Positions 7,318 to 16,210 of a DNA stretch of 64,000 bases are shown one piece after another. Both the position numbers and the translations under genes were made by a program. Location: contig NZ_BOMQ01000047.1 in the NCBI RefSeq assembly GCF_016862275.1, forward strand, positions 1 through 64,000, in the 5' to 3' direction. This stretch comes from Actinoplanes nipponensis (lineage in GTDB: Bacteria > Actinomycetota > Actinomycetes > Mycobacteriales > Micromonosporaceae). Within the stretch, counting starts at the first letter, position 1. The number at the start of each line of letters is the position of its first letter. The notes under the pieces are model-generated. The model was not told the origin of the DNA, searched no databases, and worked only from the letters and a program-made list of their open reading frames with translations.

Positions 7318-8787
7318 ATGGCCAGTATCGACGGCCTGATCAGTGGCATGAGCACCACGGACACGATCAACCAGCTCATGCAGATCGAGGCGGCCCCGCA
7401 GACGGCGCTGAAGAGCAAGGTCACCACGGTCAACAAGGTCGTGACCGCCTACCAGAGCGTGAACAGCAGGCTCTCCAGCCTCGCCGCCGCGGCCACCGCG
7501 CTGGGCAAGAGCGACACCTGGGGCGGCATGAAGGCCACGTCCAGCTCCAGCGCCGCGGCGATCTCGGCCCAGTCCGGGGCGTCCGCCGGCTCGCTGAGCT
7601 TCCACGTCGACCAGCTCGCCGCGACCCGCCTGCAGACCTTCAAGGACGCGTCCGTCGCCTCGATCACCGACGCCGACAACGCTCCGGTGATGAGCAACGA
7701 CTCCTTCGACATCTACCTCAAGGACGGCACGAAGAAGCCGCTCACGCCGACGGACCGGTCACTGCAGGCGGTCGTGACCGCCATCAACGGCGAGGCGGAA
7801 GCGCCGTACAAGGCCTCGGCCGTCCAGATCGCGCCCGGCCGGTACACCCTGCAGCTCACCGCCAAGGAGAGCGGCGCGGCAGCGGCGGCGAAGATCGACA
7901 GCCTCGGCCTCCCTGAGGGCCTCGACCTCGGCGCCTCCTCGGTCACGATCGACGGCCGCGACGCCGTGCTGACGGTCGGCGAGGGCCCTGGCGCCTACTC
8001 CATCAACTCCGCGACCAACACCTTCGCCGAGATCCTGCCGGGCGTGACCGTCACCGCCGCGAAGGCCCAGGCGCCGGGGGACGCGCCGGTCACCGTCGAC
8101 ATCAGCGCCGACGTCGAGGGCATCGCCACCAAGGTGCAGGCCCTGGTCGACAACGCCAACGTGGTGCTCAACGAGCTCGCCTCGCAGAGCAAGATCAAGA
8201 CTGGCGAGGTGGCCGCCGGCCCGCTCGTGGGCGACGCCGCCATCCGCAAGCTCCGCCAGGACATCCTGAGCGCCGTCTCGGGCGGCGCGGCCGGACTCGG
8301 CTCGAACGGCACGACGGCCAGCTTCAAGGAAGTCGGCGTCTCAATCAAGCAGGACGGCACGCTCGGCTTCGACAAGGACGCCTTCCTGAAGACGTACAAG
8401 GCCGATCCGGCCCGGGCCGCGAAGTTCTTCGATTCCTACACCGACGTCACCAGCGCCAAGGGCAACGGCACGGCGGGAACCTTCGAGCCGGGCCTCGACA
8501 CGCCGAACGGGCTGGGTCGCAAGCTCGAGACGATGGCGCTGATCGCCAGCGAGGGCGTGAAGGACCCGGACAACCCGACCAAGGCCCGGCAGGGCACCAT
8601 CCCGGCGCTGATCGAGCGCAACACCAAGACCATCTCCAGCCTGAACGACCAGGTCAGCGAGTGGGACGTGCGGCTGGAGCTGCGCAAGACGGCGCTGCAG
8701 AAGCAGTTCTCCAGCCTCGAGGTCGCGCTCGGCAAGATGCAGCAACAATCTTCCTGGCTGGCGGGTCAGCTCGCCGGCCTCGGCTGA
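7318..8787 (+). CDS. fliD: Flagellar filament cap protein FliD
   Basis: HAP2, which caps the growing filament and folds exported flagellin. It has 489 residues. The N-terminus (MASIDGLISGMSTTDTINQL) and the C-terminal helical region (QVSEWDVRLELRKTALQKQF, then MQQQSSWLAGQLAGLG) are typical. GGAGG precedes the ATG. It is followed 14 bases later by fliS. Confidence 0.97.
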   Translation: MASIDGLISGMSTTDTINQLMQIEAAPQTALKSKVTTVNKVVTAYQSVNSRLSSLAAAATALGKSDTWGGMKATSSSSAAAISAQSGASAGSLSFHVDQLAATRLQTFKDASVASITDADNAPVMSNDSFDIYLKDGTKKPLTPTDRSLQAVVTAINGEAEAPYKASAVQIAPGRYTLQLTAKESGAAAAAKIDSLGLPEGLDLGASSVTIDGRDAVLTVGEGPGAYSINSATNTFAEILPGVTVTAAKAQAPGDAPVTVDISADVEGIATKVQALVDNANVVLNELASQSKIKTGEVAAGPLVGDAAIRKLRQDILSAVSGGAAGLGSNGTTASFKEVGVSIKQDGTLGFDKDAFLKTYKADPARAAKFFDSYTDVTSAKGNGTAGTFEPGLDTPNGLGRKLETMALIASEGVKDPDNPTKARQGTIPALIERNTKTISSLNDQVSEWDVRLELRKTALQKQFSSLEVALGKMQQQSSWLAGQLAGLG

Positions 8788-8801
8788 ACGGAGCGCACTC
8801 C

Positions 8802-9194
8802 ATGACCAACCTCTCACCGGCCATGCGGGAGCGCTACCTCGCCGACGTCGCCGCCACGGCCTCCCCCGCGAAGCTGTTGCTGATGCTCTTCGACCGCCTG
8901 GTGGTCGACCTCGCCCGCGGCGAGGAGGCGCTGACCGCGGGCAACCGGCCCGACGCCAACACCCACCTCAAGCACGCCCAGGACATCGTCACGGAACTGC
9001 ACGTCTCCCTGAACATGGACGCCTGGGACGGCGCCGCCGGCCTGGCCGCGCTCTACACGTTCGTCGAAACCGAGCTGGTCAACGCGAACGTGCAGGGTGA
9101 CGTGGCCAAGGTGTCCGCCGTGCGCGGGCTGATGGAACCCTTGCGCGACACCTGGCGCGAGGCCGCGATGGCGGCAGCCGCGACCGAGGGGTGA
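8802..9194 (+). CDS. fliS: Flagellin export chaperone FliS
   Basis: Cytoplasmic chaperone that holds flagellin monomers before export. The 130-residue protein shows the FliS pattern: RERYLADVAATASPAKLLLMLFDRLVVDLARGEE without the aromatic YxxxxV/T variation usual in enterics, then AQDIVTELHVSLN and a C-terminal helix. ATG at 8802 follows a GGAG site. It lies between fliD and a FliT-position gene. Confidence 0.93.
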   Translation: MTNLSPAMRERYLADVAATASPAKLLLMLFDRLVVDLARGEEALTAGNRPDANTHLKHAQDIVTELHVSLNMDAWDGAAGLAALYTFVETELVNANVQGDVAKVSAVRGLMEPLRDTWREAAMAAAATEG

Positions 9195-9199
9195 CCCCG

Positions 9200-9523
9200 A
9201 TGGCCGACGACTGGCGACGGGCCTGGATCGCCGCCCTCGACGAGCTCGAGGCCGACGTCGAGGCCGTCGAGCGGATGATCGCCGAAGAACACCGCAGTCA
9301 GGAACTGCCGGTGGCCACGCCGTGGGCACCGCCGCCGGGCCTCGGCCCGCTGCCCCTGGACCTGCGGCCCCGGGCCGACCTCATCCTGACCCGCCAGCTC
9401 GAGGCGGCGAAGGCGGCGGCGACGGCGATCACCGCGAACCGGCGGCAGACCGCCTTCGCCTCCCGGGTCGAGGTCGGCACCGCCGGCAAGGGTGTCCCCA
9501 CCTACATCGACTGCGCCATCTGA
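9200..9523 (+). CDS. Unknown small protein in the fliT position
   Basis: The 107-residue protein starts with an acidic helix (WRRAWIAALDELEADVEAVE), followed by a Pro-rich middle (TPWAPPPGLGPLPLDLRPR) and a short C-terminal region. I do not recognise the family. Its place directly after fliS is where fliT or another small chaperone usually lies, so a late flagellar chaperone is the simplest guess. ATG at 9200 has GAGGGG six bases upstream. A GTG at 9191 overlapping the fliS stop is an alternative. A strong terminator follows, closing the fliD-fliS unit. Confidence 0.75.
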   Translation: MADDWRRAWIAALDELEADVEAVERMIAEEHRSQELPVATPWAPPPGLGPLPLDLRPRADLILTRQLEAAKAAATAITANRRQTAFASRVEVGTAGKGVPTYIDCAI

Positions 9524-9546
9524 CCCACCCGCACCGGCAGCACCGG

Positions 9547-9579
9547 ACCCGGGGCCCCCGCAGGGGTCCCGGGTTCTTC
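9547..9579 (+). terminator. Terminator after the fliD-fliS unit
   Basis: ACCCGGGGCCCC pairs with GGGGTCCCGGGT around a CGCA loop and is followed by TTCTT. Confidence 0.85.
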
Positions 9580-9580
9580 C

Positions 9581-9601
9581 GTGCAACCCAGCGGCAACCG
9601 T
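9581..9601 (+). promoter_or_regulatory. TcrA-box-like direct repeat upstream of flgB
   Basis: GCAACCC-AGCG-GCAACCG (9583-9600) matches GCA(A/C)CCG-N4-GCA(A/C)CCG at 13 of 14 positions and ends seven bases before the flgB -35 element. Confidence 0.65.
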
Positions 9602-9607
9602 TTGGGA

Positions 9608-9633
9608 CTCAGCGGATCGGCCGGTGGGCCGAA
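9608..9633 (+). promoter_or_regulatory. FliA-type promoter of the flgB-fliI unit
   Basis: CTCA (9608-9611), 16 bases, GCCGAA (9628-9633). All ten fixed positions match the flagellar consensus. It is about 75 bases before flgB. Confidence 0.85.
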
Positions 9634-9708
9634 TCGGAGGGTACGAGCAACGGATTGCTCGGACCGATCGCCAGGGACAGGCACCTCACCGCTGAGAAGG
9701 GAACTGCC

Positions 9709-10056
9709 GTGTTCGACGACGTCGCCTCGTCCTCGCTCCGCGTCGCAGTGGCCGGCCTGTCCGCCCGGCAGAACGCCATCGCCAACAACATCTCCAATAT
9801 CGAGACCCCCGGCTACCAGGCTCGTAAGGTCAAGTTCGAGGAGGCGCTCAGCAGCGCCGTCGCCCACGGCCGGTCGCCCGCGACGGTGTCGCCGAGCGTG
9901 CAGAACTCGCTGGAGCCCACCCGCCTGAACGGCAGCAACGTCAACCTCGACGAGGAGACGCTCTCGCACATCGACACGACGATGCGCTACCAGCTGACGC
10001 TGCGGGCCCTGGACGGCAAGTACGGACTGATCCGCGACGCGATCAAGGGGGCCTGA
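9709..10056 (+). CDS. flgB: Flagellar basal-body rod protein FlgB
   Basis: Proximal rod subunit. It has 115 residues with the rod signature (LSARQNAIANNISNIETPGY) near the N-terminus and a C-terminal helix MRYQLTLRALDGKYGLIRDA. I use GTG at 9709 because AAGGGA is six bases upstream and the FlgB family begins at this point. The frame is open much further upstream, but that part overlaps the terminator and promoter. It is the first gene of a tightly packed unit reaching fliI. Confidence 0.95.
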   Translation: MFDDVASSSLRVAVAGLSARQNAIANNISNIETPGYQARKVKFEEALSSAVAHGRSPATVSPSVQNSLEPTRLNGSNVNLDEETLSHIDTTMRYQLTLRALDGKYGLIRDAIKGA

Positions 10057-10061
10057 GCCGG

Positions 10062-10457
10062 ATGAGCACCTTCAACGCGATCGGCACCGCCGCCTCCGGC
10101 GTCACCGTCTACCGCAAGTGGCTGGACGCCGTCTCCGACAACATCGCGAACATGGACAACGTCAGCAAGACGTCCGAGAACGCCTTCCAGGCCCGGTACG
10201 TGGTCGCGCAGGAGGCCCAGGACGGCAACGGCGCGCAGGTGGGCGGCATCGCCTACGGCAGCGCGGAGGGCGTCCTGTCGTACGAGCCGGACAACCCGAT
10301 GGCCGACACCGAGGGCTACGTGCGCCGGCCGGACATCGACCTCGGCAGCCAGATGGCCCAGCTGATGATGGCGCAGCGCGCCTACCAGGCCAACCTCTCG
10401 GTCGTGGACCGGGCCCGGGAGTCCTACCAGGCGGCCATCCAGCTCGGGAAGGGCTGA
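10062..10457 (+). CDS. flgC: Flagellar basal-body rod protein FlgC
   Basis: Rod subunit next to FlgB. It has 131 residues with AASGVTVYRKWLDAVSDNIANMDNV at the N-terminus in place of the usual NxANxxT, a central YEPDNPMADTEGYVRRPDID and the C-terminal MMAQRAYQANLSVVDRARES. It starts six bases after flgB. Confidence 0.96.
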   Translation: MSTFNAIGTAASGVTVYRKWLDAVSDNIANMDNVSKTSENAFQARYVVAQEAQDGNGAQVGGIAYGSAEGVLSYEPDNPMADTEGYVRRPDIDLGSQMAQLMMAQRAYQANLSVVDRARESYQAAIQLGKG

Positions 10458-10459
10458 CC

Positions 10460-10795
10460 ATGACCTCTCCGATCAGCGCGCTCGGCGCGGTCAGCGGGCT
10501 CAGCGGAGTCGGCGCGGTCGGCGGCGTCGACGGCGTGGCCGGTGCCGGCGCCACCAAGGCCGTCACCGGCCCGAACACCGACTTCGCCGGACTGCTCTCC
10601 AAGGGCCTGGAGAGCGTGCAGGCGTCCCAGTCCAAGGCGTCCGACCTGGCCGTGCAGGTCGCCAACGGCACGCTGCAGGATCCCGCCCAGTACACGATGG
10701 CCTCCACCGAGGCCGCGCTGGGACTGCAGTTGACCATGGCGATCCGCAACAAGGCCCTGGAGGCCTTTCAAGAGATCATGAGGATGCAGGCCTGA
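10460..10795 (+). CDS. fliE: Flagellar hook-basal body protein FliE
   Basis: Adapter between the MS ring and the rod. It has 111 residues. A Gly/Ala/Val-rich N-terminal third (imperfect GVGAVGGVDGVAGAG runs) precedes the conserved part TDFAGLLSKGLESVQASQSK and the C-terminal QLTMAIRNKALEAFQEIMRM. ATG at 10460 lies just after the flgC stop. The fliF start follows one base after the stop. Confidence 0.94.
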   Translation: MTSPISALGAVSGLSGVGAVGGVDGVAGAGATKAVTGPNTDFAGLLSKGLESVQASQSKASDLAVQVANGTLQDPAQYTMASTEAALGLQLTMAIRNKALEAFQEIMRMQA

Positions 10796-10796
10796 C

Positions 10797-12398
10797 ATGA
10801 GCGACCGACTCCCCGCGCCCGTGCGCAAGGCCGGTGACTCCTTCAAGTCCTTCACCCCGGGACAGAAGGTAGTCACCGTCGCCGCTGTGCTCGCCCTGCT
10901 CATCGGTGGCTACTTCTTCGCCACCTGGGCCGCCAAGCCGTCGTACTCGGCGCTGTTCAGCAACCTGTCGAGCAAGGACGCCGCCGCGATCGTGGAGTCG
11001 CTGCAGAAGACCGGCACGGACTACGAGCTGAGCAACGGCGGCGGCACCATCCTGGTGCCCAAGGACCAGGTGTACGACCTGCGCCTGCAGCTGTCCGGCG
11101 AGGGCCTGCCGGGCGAGTCGGACACCGGTTACGCGCTGCTGGACCAGCAGGGGATCACCACCAGCGACTTCATGCAGCACACGAACTACCAGCGGGCCCT
11201 GGAGGGCGAGCTCTCCAGCACCATCAAGGCCATCGACGGCGTCGAGGCCGCCACCGTGCACCTGGTGATGCCCCAGAAGGACGTCTTCGCCGACGACCAG
11301 AACAAGACCACGGCCTCGGTGCTGGTGCAGTCCTCGTCCAACGATCCGCTGTCCAACCAGCAGGTGCAGGCGATCGTGCACCTCGTCGCGTCGAGCGTCG
11401 AGGGGCTCGACCCGGAGCAGGTCACCGTGGCCGGCGCCGACGGCCGGATCCTGTCCACCGGCGGCGGCGCCGCGGTGGCCACCGGCGGCGACAGCGGTAC
11501 GGAGTCGCAGACCGTCGCGTTCCAGAACCGCCTCAACGCCTCGCTGCAGAACATGCTCGACAGCGTCGTCGGACCCGGCCACGCCGTGGTGACCACGACC
11601 GCCGAGCTGGACTACGACCAGACCGAGCGGACCACCGAGAGCTACACCTCGGACCCGTCCGTCGCCGCGCTGTCGGAGAGCATCAGCCGCGAGGCCTACA
11701 ACGGCAACGGCACCGGTCAGGGCGGCGTGCTCGGCCCGGACAACATCCAGGTGCCGAACGGCACGACCAGCAGCACCGGCACCGGCCAGTACGAGAACAG
11801 CAACACCGTGCGCAACAACGCGGTCAACAAGACCACCGAGGCCCGCAAGAGCGCGCCGGGCAGCATCAAGAAGCTGAACGTGGCCGTCCTGCTGGACAGC
11901 ACGACCGCGGGCGCGGTGAACTCCGCCGACGTGCAGTCGCTGATCAGCGCGGCGGCCGGGATCGACGCCACCCGCGGGGACACCATCGCGGTCAGCGCGA
12001 TGCCGTTCGACACCACCGCGGCCACCGCGGCCAAGGACGCGCTGGCCGCCTCCGCCGCCGCCGAGCAGTCGGCCAAGCAGACCTCGCTGATCAAGACCGC
12101 GGCGATGGCGCTGGTGGTGCTGATCCTGATCTTCCTGGCCTGGCGGGCCAGCAAGCGCGCCAAGCGGCGCAAGGCGCTGACCCCGGCCGAGCTCAGGCAC
12201 CTCGAGGACATGCAGTCCGCGCTCGAGCAGCAGCGCCTGGCCCAGCTCAACGCCGCGATCCCGTCGCCCGCCATCGAGGCCGCCAACGCCGACCTGGAAG
12301 CGCTCGAGGAGCGTCAGCGCGAGATCGAGCAGATGGTCGAGGACCAGCCGGAAGAGATGGCCGCCCTGCTCCGTGGCTGGCTCGGCGCCAGCCGGTGA
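10797..12398 (+). CDS. fliF: Flagellar MS-ring protein FliF
   Basis: Membrane ring that houses the export gate and carries the switch. It has 533 residues: a first membrane helix near 25-45 (VVTVAAVLALLIGGYFFATW), two YscJ/FliF-type ring domains (YSALFSNLSSKDAAAIVESL, GEGLPGESDTGYALL), a Ser/Thr/Asn-rich central loop, a second membrane helix near 437-455 (TAAMALVVLILIFLAWRA), and a C-terminal cytoplasmic tail that binds FliG. Confidence 0.97.
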   Translation: MSDRLPAPVRKAGDSFKSFTPGQKVVTVAAVLALLIGGYFFATWAAKPSYSALFSNLSSKDAAAIVESLQKTGTDYELSNGGGTILVPKDQVYDLRLQLSGEGLPGESDTGYALLDQQGITTSDFMQHTNYQRALEGELSSTIKAIDGVEAATVHLVMPQKDVFADDQNKTTASVLVQSSSNDPLSNQQVQAIVHLVASSVEGLDPEQVTVAGADGRILSTGGGAAVATGGDSGTESQTVAFQNRLNASLQNMLDSVVGPGHAVVTTTAELDYDQTERTTESYTSDPSVAALSESISREAYNGNGTGQGGVLGPDNIQVPNGTTSSTGTGQYENSNTVRNNAVNKTTEARKSAPGSIKKLNVAVLLDSTTAGAVNSADVQSLISAAAGIDATRGDTIAVSAMPFDTTAATAAKDALAASAAAEQSAKQTSLIKTAAMALVVLILIFLAWRASKRAKRRKALTPAELRHLEDMQSALEQQRLAQLNAAIPSPAIEAANADLEALEERQREIEQMVEDQPEEMAALLRGWLGASR

Positions 12399-12441
12399 CC
12401 CCGCACGAGAGTCCACCCCCTGGGTTCGAGGAGGAACCGCG

Positions 12442-13467
12442 TTGACCACACCGGCGCTGAGCACGACGTCGATGACCGGCCTGCGCAAAGCCGCCATTCT
12501 GCTGGTGCGAATGGGCAAGGAGTACTCCACCCGGGTGCTCGCCAACATGAAGGAGACCGAGGTCGAGGAGATCTCGGCCGAGATCGCCCGGCTGGGCAAG
12601 CTGGAGCCCGAGGTCGTCGGGGACGTCATCGACGAGTTCTACGCGCTGGCCACCACCAAGCACGCCGGCGCCGGCGGCATGGCGTACGCGCGGGAGCTGC
12701 TCGAGGCGTCCCTGGGCACCGAGCGGGCCGCGCTGATCCTGGACCGGCTGCAGGCCTCGATGACCGACATGCCGTTCAACTTCCTCAGCCACGCCGACCC
12801 CCGCCAGCTGCTCTCCTACGTCCAGCACGAGCACCCGCAGACCATCGCCCTGGTGCTGGCCCACATCCCGTCGGCGCTGGCCAGCTCGATCCTGTCCGGG
12901 CTGGCCCCGGAGGTGCAGTCGGACGTCGCACACCGGATCGCCGTCATGGACCGCACCTCCCCGGACGTGATCCGGCAGGTGGAGCTGGCCCTGCAGCGCA
13001 AGCTCTCCACCGTGCTGCAGCCCGACGAGCTGTCCACGGTCGGCGGCCTCGACCCGCTGGTGGACATCATCAACCGGGCGGACCGCACCACCGAGCGCCT
13101 CATCCTGGAGGCCCTGGAGGCGCGCAACCCGGAGATCGCCGAGGAGATCCGGCGGCGGATGTTCATGTTCGAGGACATCGTCAACCTCGACGACCGTTCG
13201 GTGCAGCTGGTGCTGCGCCAGGTCGAGCCGTCCGACCTGGCCACCGCGCTCAAGGGCGTGGCGGAGGAGGTCCGCAACAAGGTCACCAAGAACCTCTCCG
13301 AGCGGGGCCGGGAGAACCTGCTGGAGGAGATCGACCTGATGGGCCCGGTCAAGGTCAAGATGGTCGAGGAGGCGCAGACCAAGATCGTCGCGGTGATCCG
13401 CGCGCTGGAGGACTCCGGCCAGATCGAGATCCAGCGTGGTGGCGAGGTCGATGAGCTCATCGCCTGA
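12442..13467 (+). CDS. fliG: Flagellar motor switch protein FliG
   Basis: Torque-transmitting switch protein. It has 341 residues, the usual length. N-domain: GLRKAAILLVRMGKEYSTRV. Middle domain: the EHPQTIALVLAHI motif. C-domain: FMFEDIVNLDDRSVQLVLRQ and the charged torque helix near the end. The start is taken as TTG at 12442 because AGGAGG is seven bases upstream and the family begins here. Its 3' end overlaps fliH by 17 bases. Confidence 0.96.
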   Translation: MTTPALSTTSMTGLRKAAILLVRMGKEYSTRVLANMKETEVEEISAEIARLGKLEPEVVGDVIDEFYALATTKHAGAGGMAYARELLEASLGTERAALILDRLQASMTDMPFNFLSHADPRQLLSYVQHEHPQTIALVLAHIPSALASSILSGLAPEVQSDVAHRIAVMDRTSPDVIRQVELALQRKLSTVLQPDELSTVGGLDPLVDIINRADRTTERLILEALEARNPEIAEEIRRRMFMFEDIVNLDDRSVQLVLRQVEPSDLATALKGVAEEVRNKVTKNLSERGRENLLEEIDLMGPVKVKMVEEAQTKIVAVIRALEDSGQIEIQRGGEVDELIA

Positions 13468-14125
13468 CGAGGGGCCGGTGCTGCGGGGCAGTCTCGCCGA
13501 GGCGGCCACCGCGGCCAGCTTCGGCGTCGACCTGCGGCGCGGCGTACCGTCCGACAGCGCGCCGGTCGAGCGGGCCAAGCAGGCGGCCCGGACCACCGGG
13601 TACGCGGAGGGCTGGGCGCAGGGCCGGCGGGCCGCGGCGCTCGAGGCCGCGGCGGCCGCCGAGCGGGCCCGGGCCGTGGAGCAGGCGCACGACCAGCGCC
13701 GCGCGGCCGCGCTGGCGCAGGCGGTCAACGCGCTCGGCCGGGCGGTCACCAACCTGGAGACCCAGCTGATGCCCACCCTGCACGAGTTGCAGGAGGCGGT
13801 CCTGGCCCACGCGTTCGAGCTGGCCGAGGCGATCGTCGGCCGGGCCATGGACGACCCGGAGGGCCGGGCCGCGGCCGCGCTGCGCCGGGCCATGAACGCC
13901 GCGCCCGAGCAGGGCGACATCGTGGTGAGCCTGCATCCCGACGATTTCCGCAATCTGGTCGGCACGGCAACCGACGCCGACTACAACTACGAGGGCCGGC
14001 CGGTGCACCTGCGGCCCGAACCGGCGCTGCACCCCGGCGACGCGGTGGCCGAGACGGGCACCACGACCGTCGACGCGTCCATCGCCGCCGCCGTGGCGCG
14101 GGCCCGGGCCGCGCTGAGACTGTGA
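13451..14125 (+). CDS. fliH: Flagellar assembly protein FliH
   Basis: Regulator and stator-like partner of the FliI export ATPase. The 224-residue protein has the glycine-spaced helix GYAEGWAQGRRAAALEAAAA typical of FliH, a long Ala/Arg-rich coiled segment and a C-terminal V-ATPase-E-like domain (EAIVGRAMDDPEGRAAAALR, IVVSLHPDDF). ATG at 13451 lies inside the end of fliG. Confidence 0.9.
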   Translation: MSSSPDEGPVLRGSLAEAATAASFGVDLRRGVPSDSAPVERAKQAARTTGYAEGWAQGRRAAALEAAAAAERARAVEQAHDQRRAAALAQAVNALGRAVTNLETQLMPTLHELQEAVLAHAFELAEAIVGRAMDDPEGRAAAALRRAMNAAPEQGDIVVSLHPDDFRNLVGTATDADYNYEGRPVHLRPEPALHPGDAVAETGTTTVDASIAAAVARARAALRL

Positions 14126-14137
14126 GGGCTGTCCCCG

Positions 14138-15445
14138 GTGACCGACGTCTTCCGTAACCGCATCAACGCCGCCCTGGGCGCGGCGCGGCCGCTGAGCCGG
14201 GGCAAGGTCACCGGCGCGGTGGGCCTGCGGGTCACCGTCGGCGGCCTGGAGGCGCGGGTCGGCGAGCTGCTGCAGATCGGCGAGGGTGACGAGGCCGTGC
14301 TGGCCGAGGTGGCCGCGATCGACGGCGACCGCCTCTCCTGCCTGCCGCTGGGCCCCATCGCGGGCATGAGCACCGGCAGCCCGGTGGTCTCCACCGGCGG
14401 CCCGCTGCGCGTCGCGGTCGGGCCGGACCTGCGCGGCCGCATCCTGGACGGGCTGGGCCGGCCGATGGACGGCGGCCCGCCGCTGCGCGGCGAGATGGTC
14501 AGCATCGAGGCCGCCCCGCCCTCGGCGATGGAACGCCAGCTGGTCGACGCGCAGATGCCGCTGGGCGTACGGGTGCTCGACACGCTGGTGCCCTGCGGCC
14601 GCGGTCAGCGCATCGGCATCTTCGCCGGTTCGGGCGTCGGCAAGAGCACCCTGATGTCCATGATCACCCGCGGTACGTCGGCCGAGCTGAACGTCGTCGC
14701 GCTGGTCGGCGAGCGGGGCCGGGAGGTCCGCGAGTTCATCGAGCACGACCTCGGCCCGGAGGGACTGGCCCGCTCGGTGGTGGTGATCGCCACCTCGGAC
14801 ACCCCGCCGCTGGTCCGGCTCCGGGCCGGCGCGGTCGCCACCCGGATCGCCGAGTACTTCCGCGACGAGGGCGGCGACGTGCTGATGATGATGGACAGCG
14901 TGACCCGCGCGGCGATGGCCCAGCGCGAGGTCGGCCTGTCCGTGGGCGAACCGCCGGCCACCCGGGGCTATCCCCCGTCGGTCTTCGCGATGCTCGCCTC
15001 GCTGCTGGAACGGGCCGGCCCGGGCGCCCGCGGCAGCATCACCGGCCTCTACACCGTGCTGGTCGAGGGCGACGACCACAACGAGCCGATCGCCGACGCG
15101 GCCCGCTCGATCCTGGACGGGCACATCGTGCTCGACCGCAAGCTGGCCACCGCCGGCCACTTCCCGAGCATCCAGGCGCTGGACTCGATCTCCCGGGTGG
15201 CCAACCGGATCACCACCGCCGAGCAGCGCAGCGACGCGGCCGAGCTGCGCCGGCTGATGGCCGCGCACCGCGACGTCCGCGAGCTCGTCGAGATCGGCGC
15301 GTACGTGCCGGGCACCAACCCGGACGCCGACCGCGCCGCCGTGCTGTGGCCGCAGATCACCGCCTTCCTGCGCCAGGGCCTGGACGAGCGGGCCGGCGCG
15401 GCCGAGTCGTGGCAGGCGCTCCGGCAGCTCATCGCCGCCTCCTGA
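14138..15445 (+). CDS. fliI: Flagellum-specific ATPase FliI
   Basis: ATPase that delivers substrates to the flagellar type III export gate. It has 435 residues. Walker A GSGVGKST is at about 164-171, Walker B region is DVLMMMDSVTRAAMAQREVG, and the F1-beta-like signature PPATRGYPPSVFAMLASLLE follows. The start is GTG at 14138. It is the last gene of the flgB-fliI unit; fliJ has its own promoter 90 bases downstream. Confidence 0.97.
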   Translation: MTDVFRNRINAALGAARPLSRGKVTGAVGLRVTVGGLEARVGELLQIGEGDEAVLAEVAAIDGDRLSCLPLGPIAGMSTGSPVVSTGGPLRVAVGPDLRGRILDGLGRPMDGGPPLRGEMVSIEAAPPSAMERQLVDAQMPLGVRVLDTLVPCGRGQRIGIFAGSGVGKSTLMSMITRGTSAELNVVALVGERGREVREFIEHDLGPEGLARSVVVIATSDTPPLVRLRAGAVATRIAEYFRDEGGDVLMMMDSVTRAAMAQREVGLSVGEPPATRGYPPSVFAMLASLLERAGPGARGSITGLYTVLVEGDDHNEPIADAARSILDGHIVLDRKLATAGHFPSIQALDSISRVANRITTAEQRSDAAELRRLMAAHRDVRELVEIGAYVPGTNPDADRAAVLWPQITAFLRQGLDERAGAAESWQALRQLIAAS

Positions 15446-15463
15446 CGGGTGCAGGTCGGGTGC
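15446..15463 (-). promoter_or_regulatory. TcrA-box-like direct repeat upstream of fliJ
   Basis: The minus strand reads GCACCCG-ACCT-GCACCCG, a perfect 14 of 14 match to GCA(A/C)CCG-N4-GCA(A/C)CCG. It begins at the end of fliI and ends five bases before the fliJ -35 element. Confidence 0.7.
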
Positions 15464-15468
15464 AGGCC

Positions 15469-15494
15469 CTCAGCCGGTCGCGGCCCGGGCCGAC
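15469..15494 (+). promoter_or_regulatory. FliA-type promoter of the fliJ-fliK unit
   Basis: CTCA (15469-15472), 16 bases, GCCGAC (15489-15494). Nine of ten fixed positions match; about 41 bases before the fliJ GTG. Confidence 0.75.
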
Positions 15495-15535
15495 CGGTGG
15501 GATGAGGGAACCACCTCGACGTCTCGGGAGGTCTT

Positions 15536-16210
15536 GTGAATCGCCTGTTCCGGCTCGGTCCCGTGCTGCGGGCCCGCAAGGCCCAGGAGGACGCCGCCAA
15601 GGGCGAGGTCGTCCAGTCCCGGCAGGAGATCCGCGACGCCCGGGCGCTGGTCAAGCGCCGGCAACTCGACCTGGCCGGGGCGGACGCGCCGACCGAGGGC
15701 ACCGCGCGGGCCATGGTCGCCTCGATGGTGGCGCGCCAGTCGATGGCGGCCACGCTCTCGGGCGCGCACCGGATGGTCGCCGACGCCGAGGAACTGGCCC
15801 GGCAGAAGCAGGCCGTGCTGACCGACGCCGCGAAACGGCGCCGGGCCGTGGAGTCGATGGCCGAGCGGCACGCCGAGGCCGTCCGCGCCCACGACCTGCG
15901 GACCGAGCAGCTGGCCGTGGACGAGATGGCCGTCACCGCCAAGGCCCGCAACGCGGCCCGGGGCATCGACGCGGTCAGCGAGGAACGGGCCAGCACGCTG
16001 CGGCACGGCAACGGCTCCGCCGCCGACCGCGAGGACGTGGCGCGCGAGACGGCGAACTCGGTGGCCGCCCAGCGGCCGGCCGTCAACCTGGCCGACACCC
16101 GCCGGGCCATCGACGTCACCCGGGCCACCCTGTCGCTTGCCGCTAAGCGCGACGGCGAACCCGCCGAACGGACCGGCGAGGGCCACGCCGACGACAGGAG
16201 CCGCGCATGA
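15536..16210 (+). CDS. fliJ: Flagellar export protein FliJ
   Basis: Coiled-coil stalk and chaperone of the export ATPase. It has 224 residues and is almost fully helical, starting MNRLFRLGPVLRARKAQEDA as FliJ proteins do, and is Ala/Arg/Glu-rich to the end. It is longer than the usual roughly 150 residues because of a C-terminal extension. The GTG start at 15536 has GGGAGG upstream. The end overlaps the next gene by four bases. Confidence 0.88.
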   Translation: MNRLFRLGPVLRARKAQEDAAKGEVVQSRQEIRDARALVKRRQLDLAGADAPTEGTARAMVASMVARQSMAATLSGAHRMVADAEELARQKQAVLTDAAKRRRAVESMAERHAEAVRAHDLRTEQLAVDEMAVTAKARNAARGIDAVSEERASTLRHGNGSAADREDVARETANSVAAQRPAVNLADTRRAIDVTRATLSLAAKRDGEPAERTGEGHADDRSRA

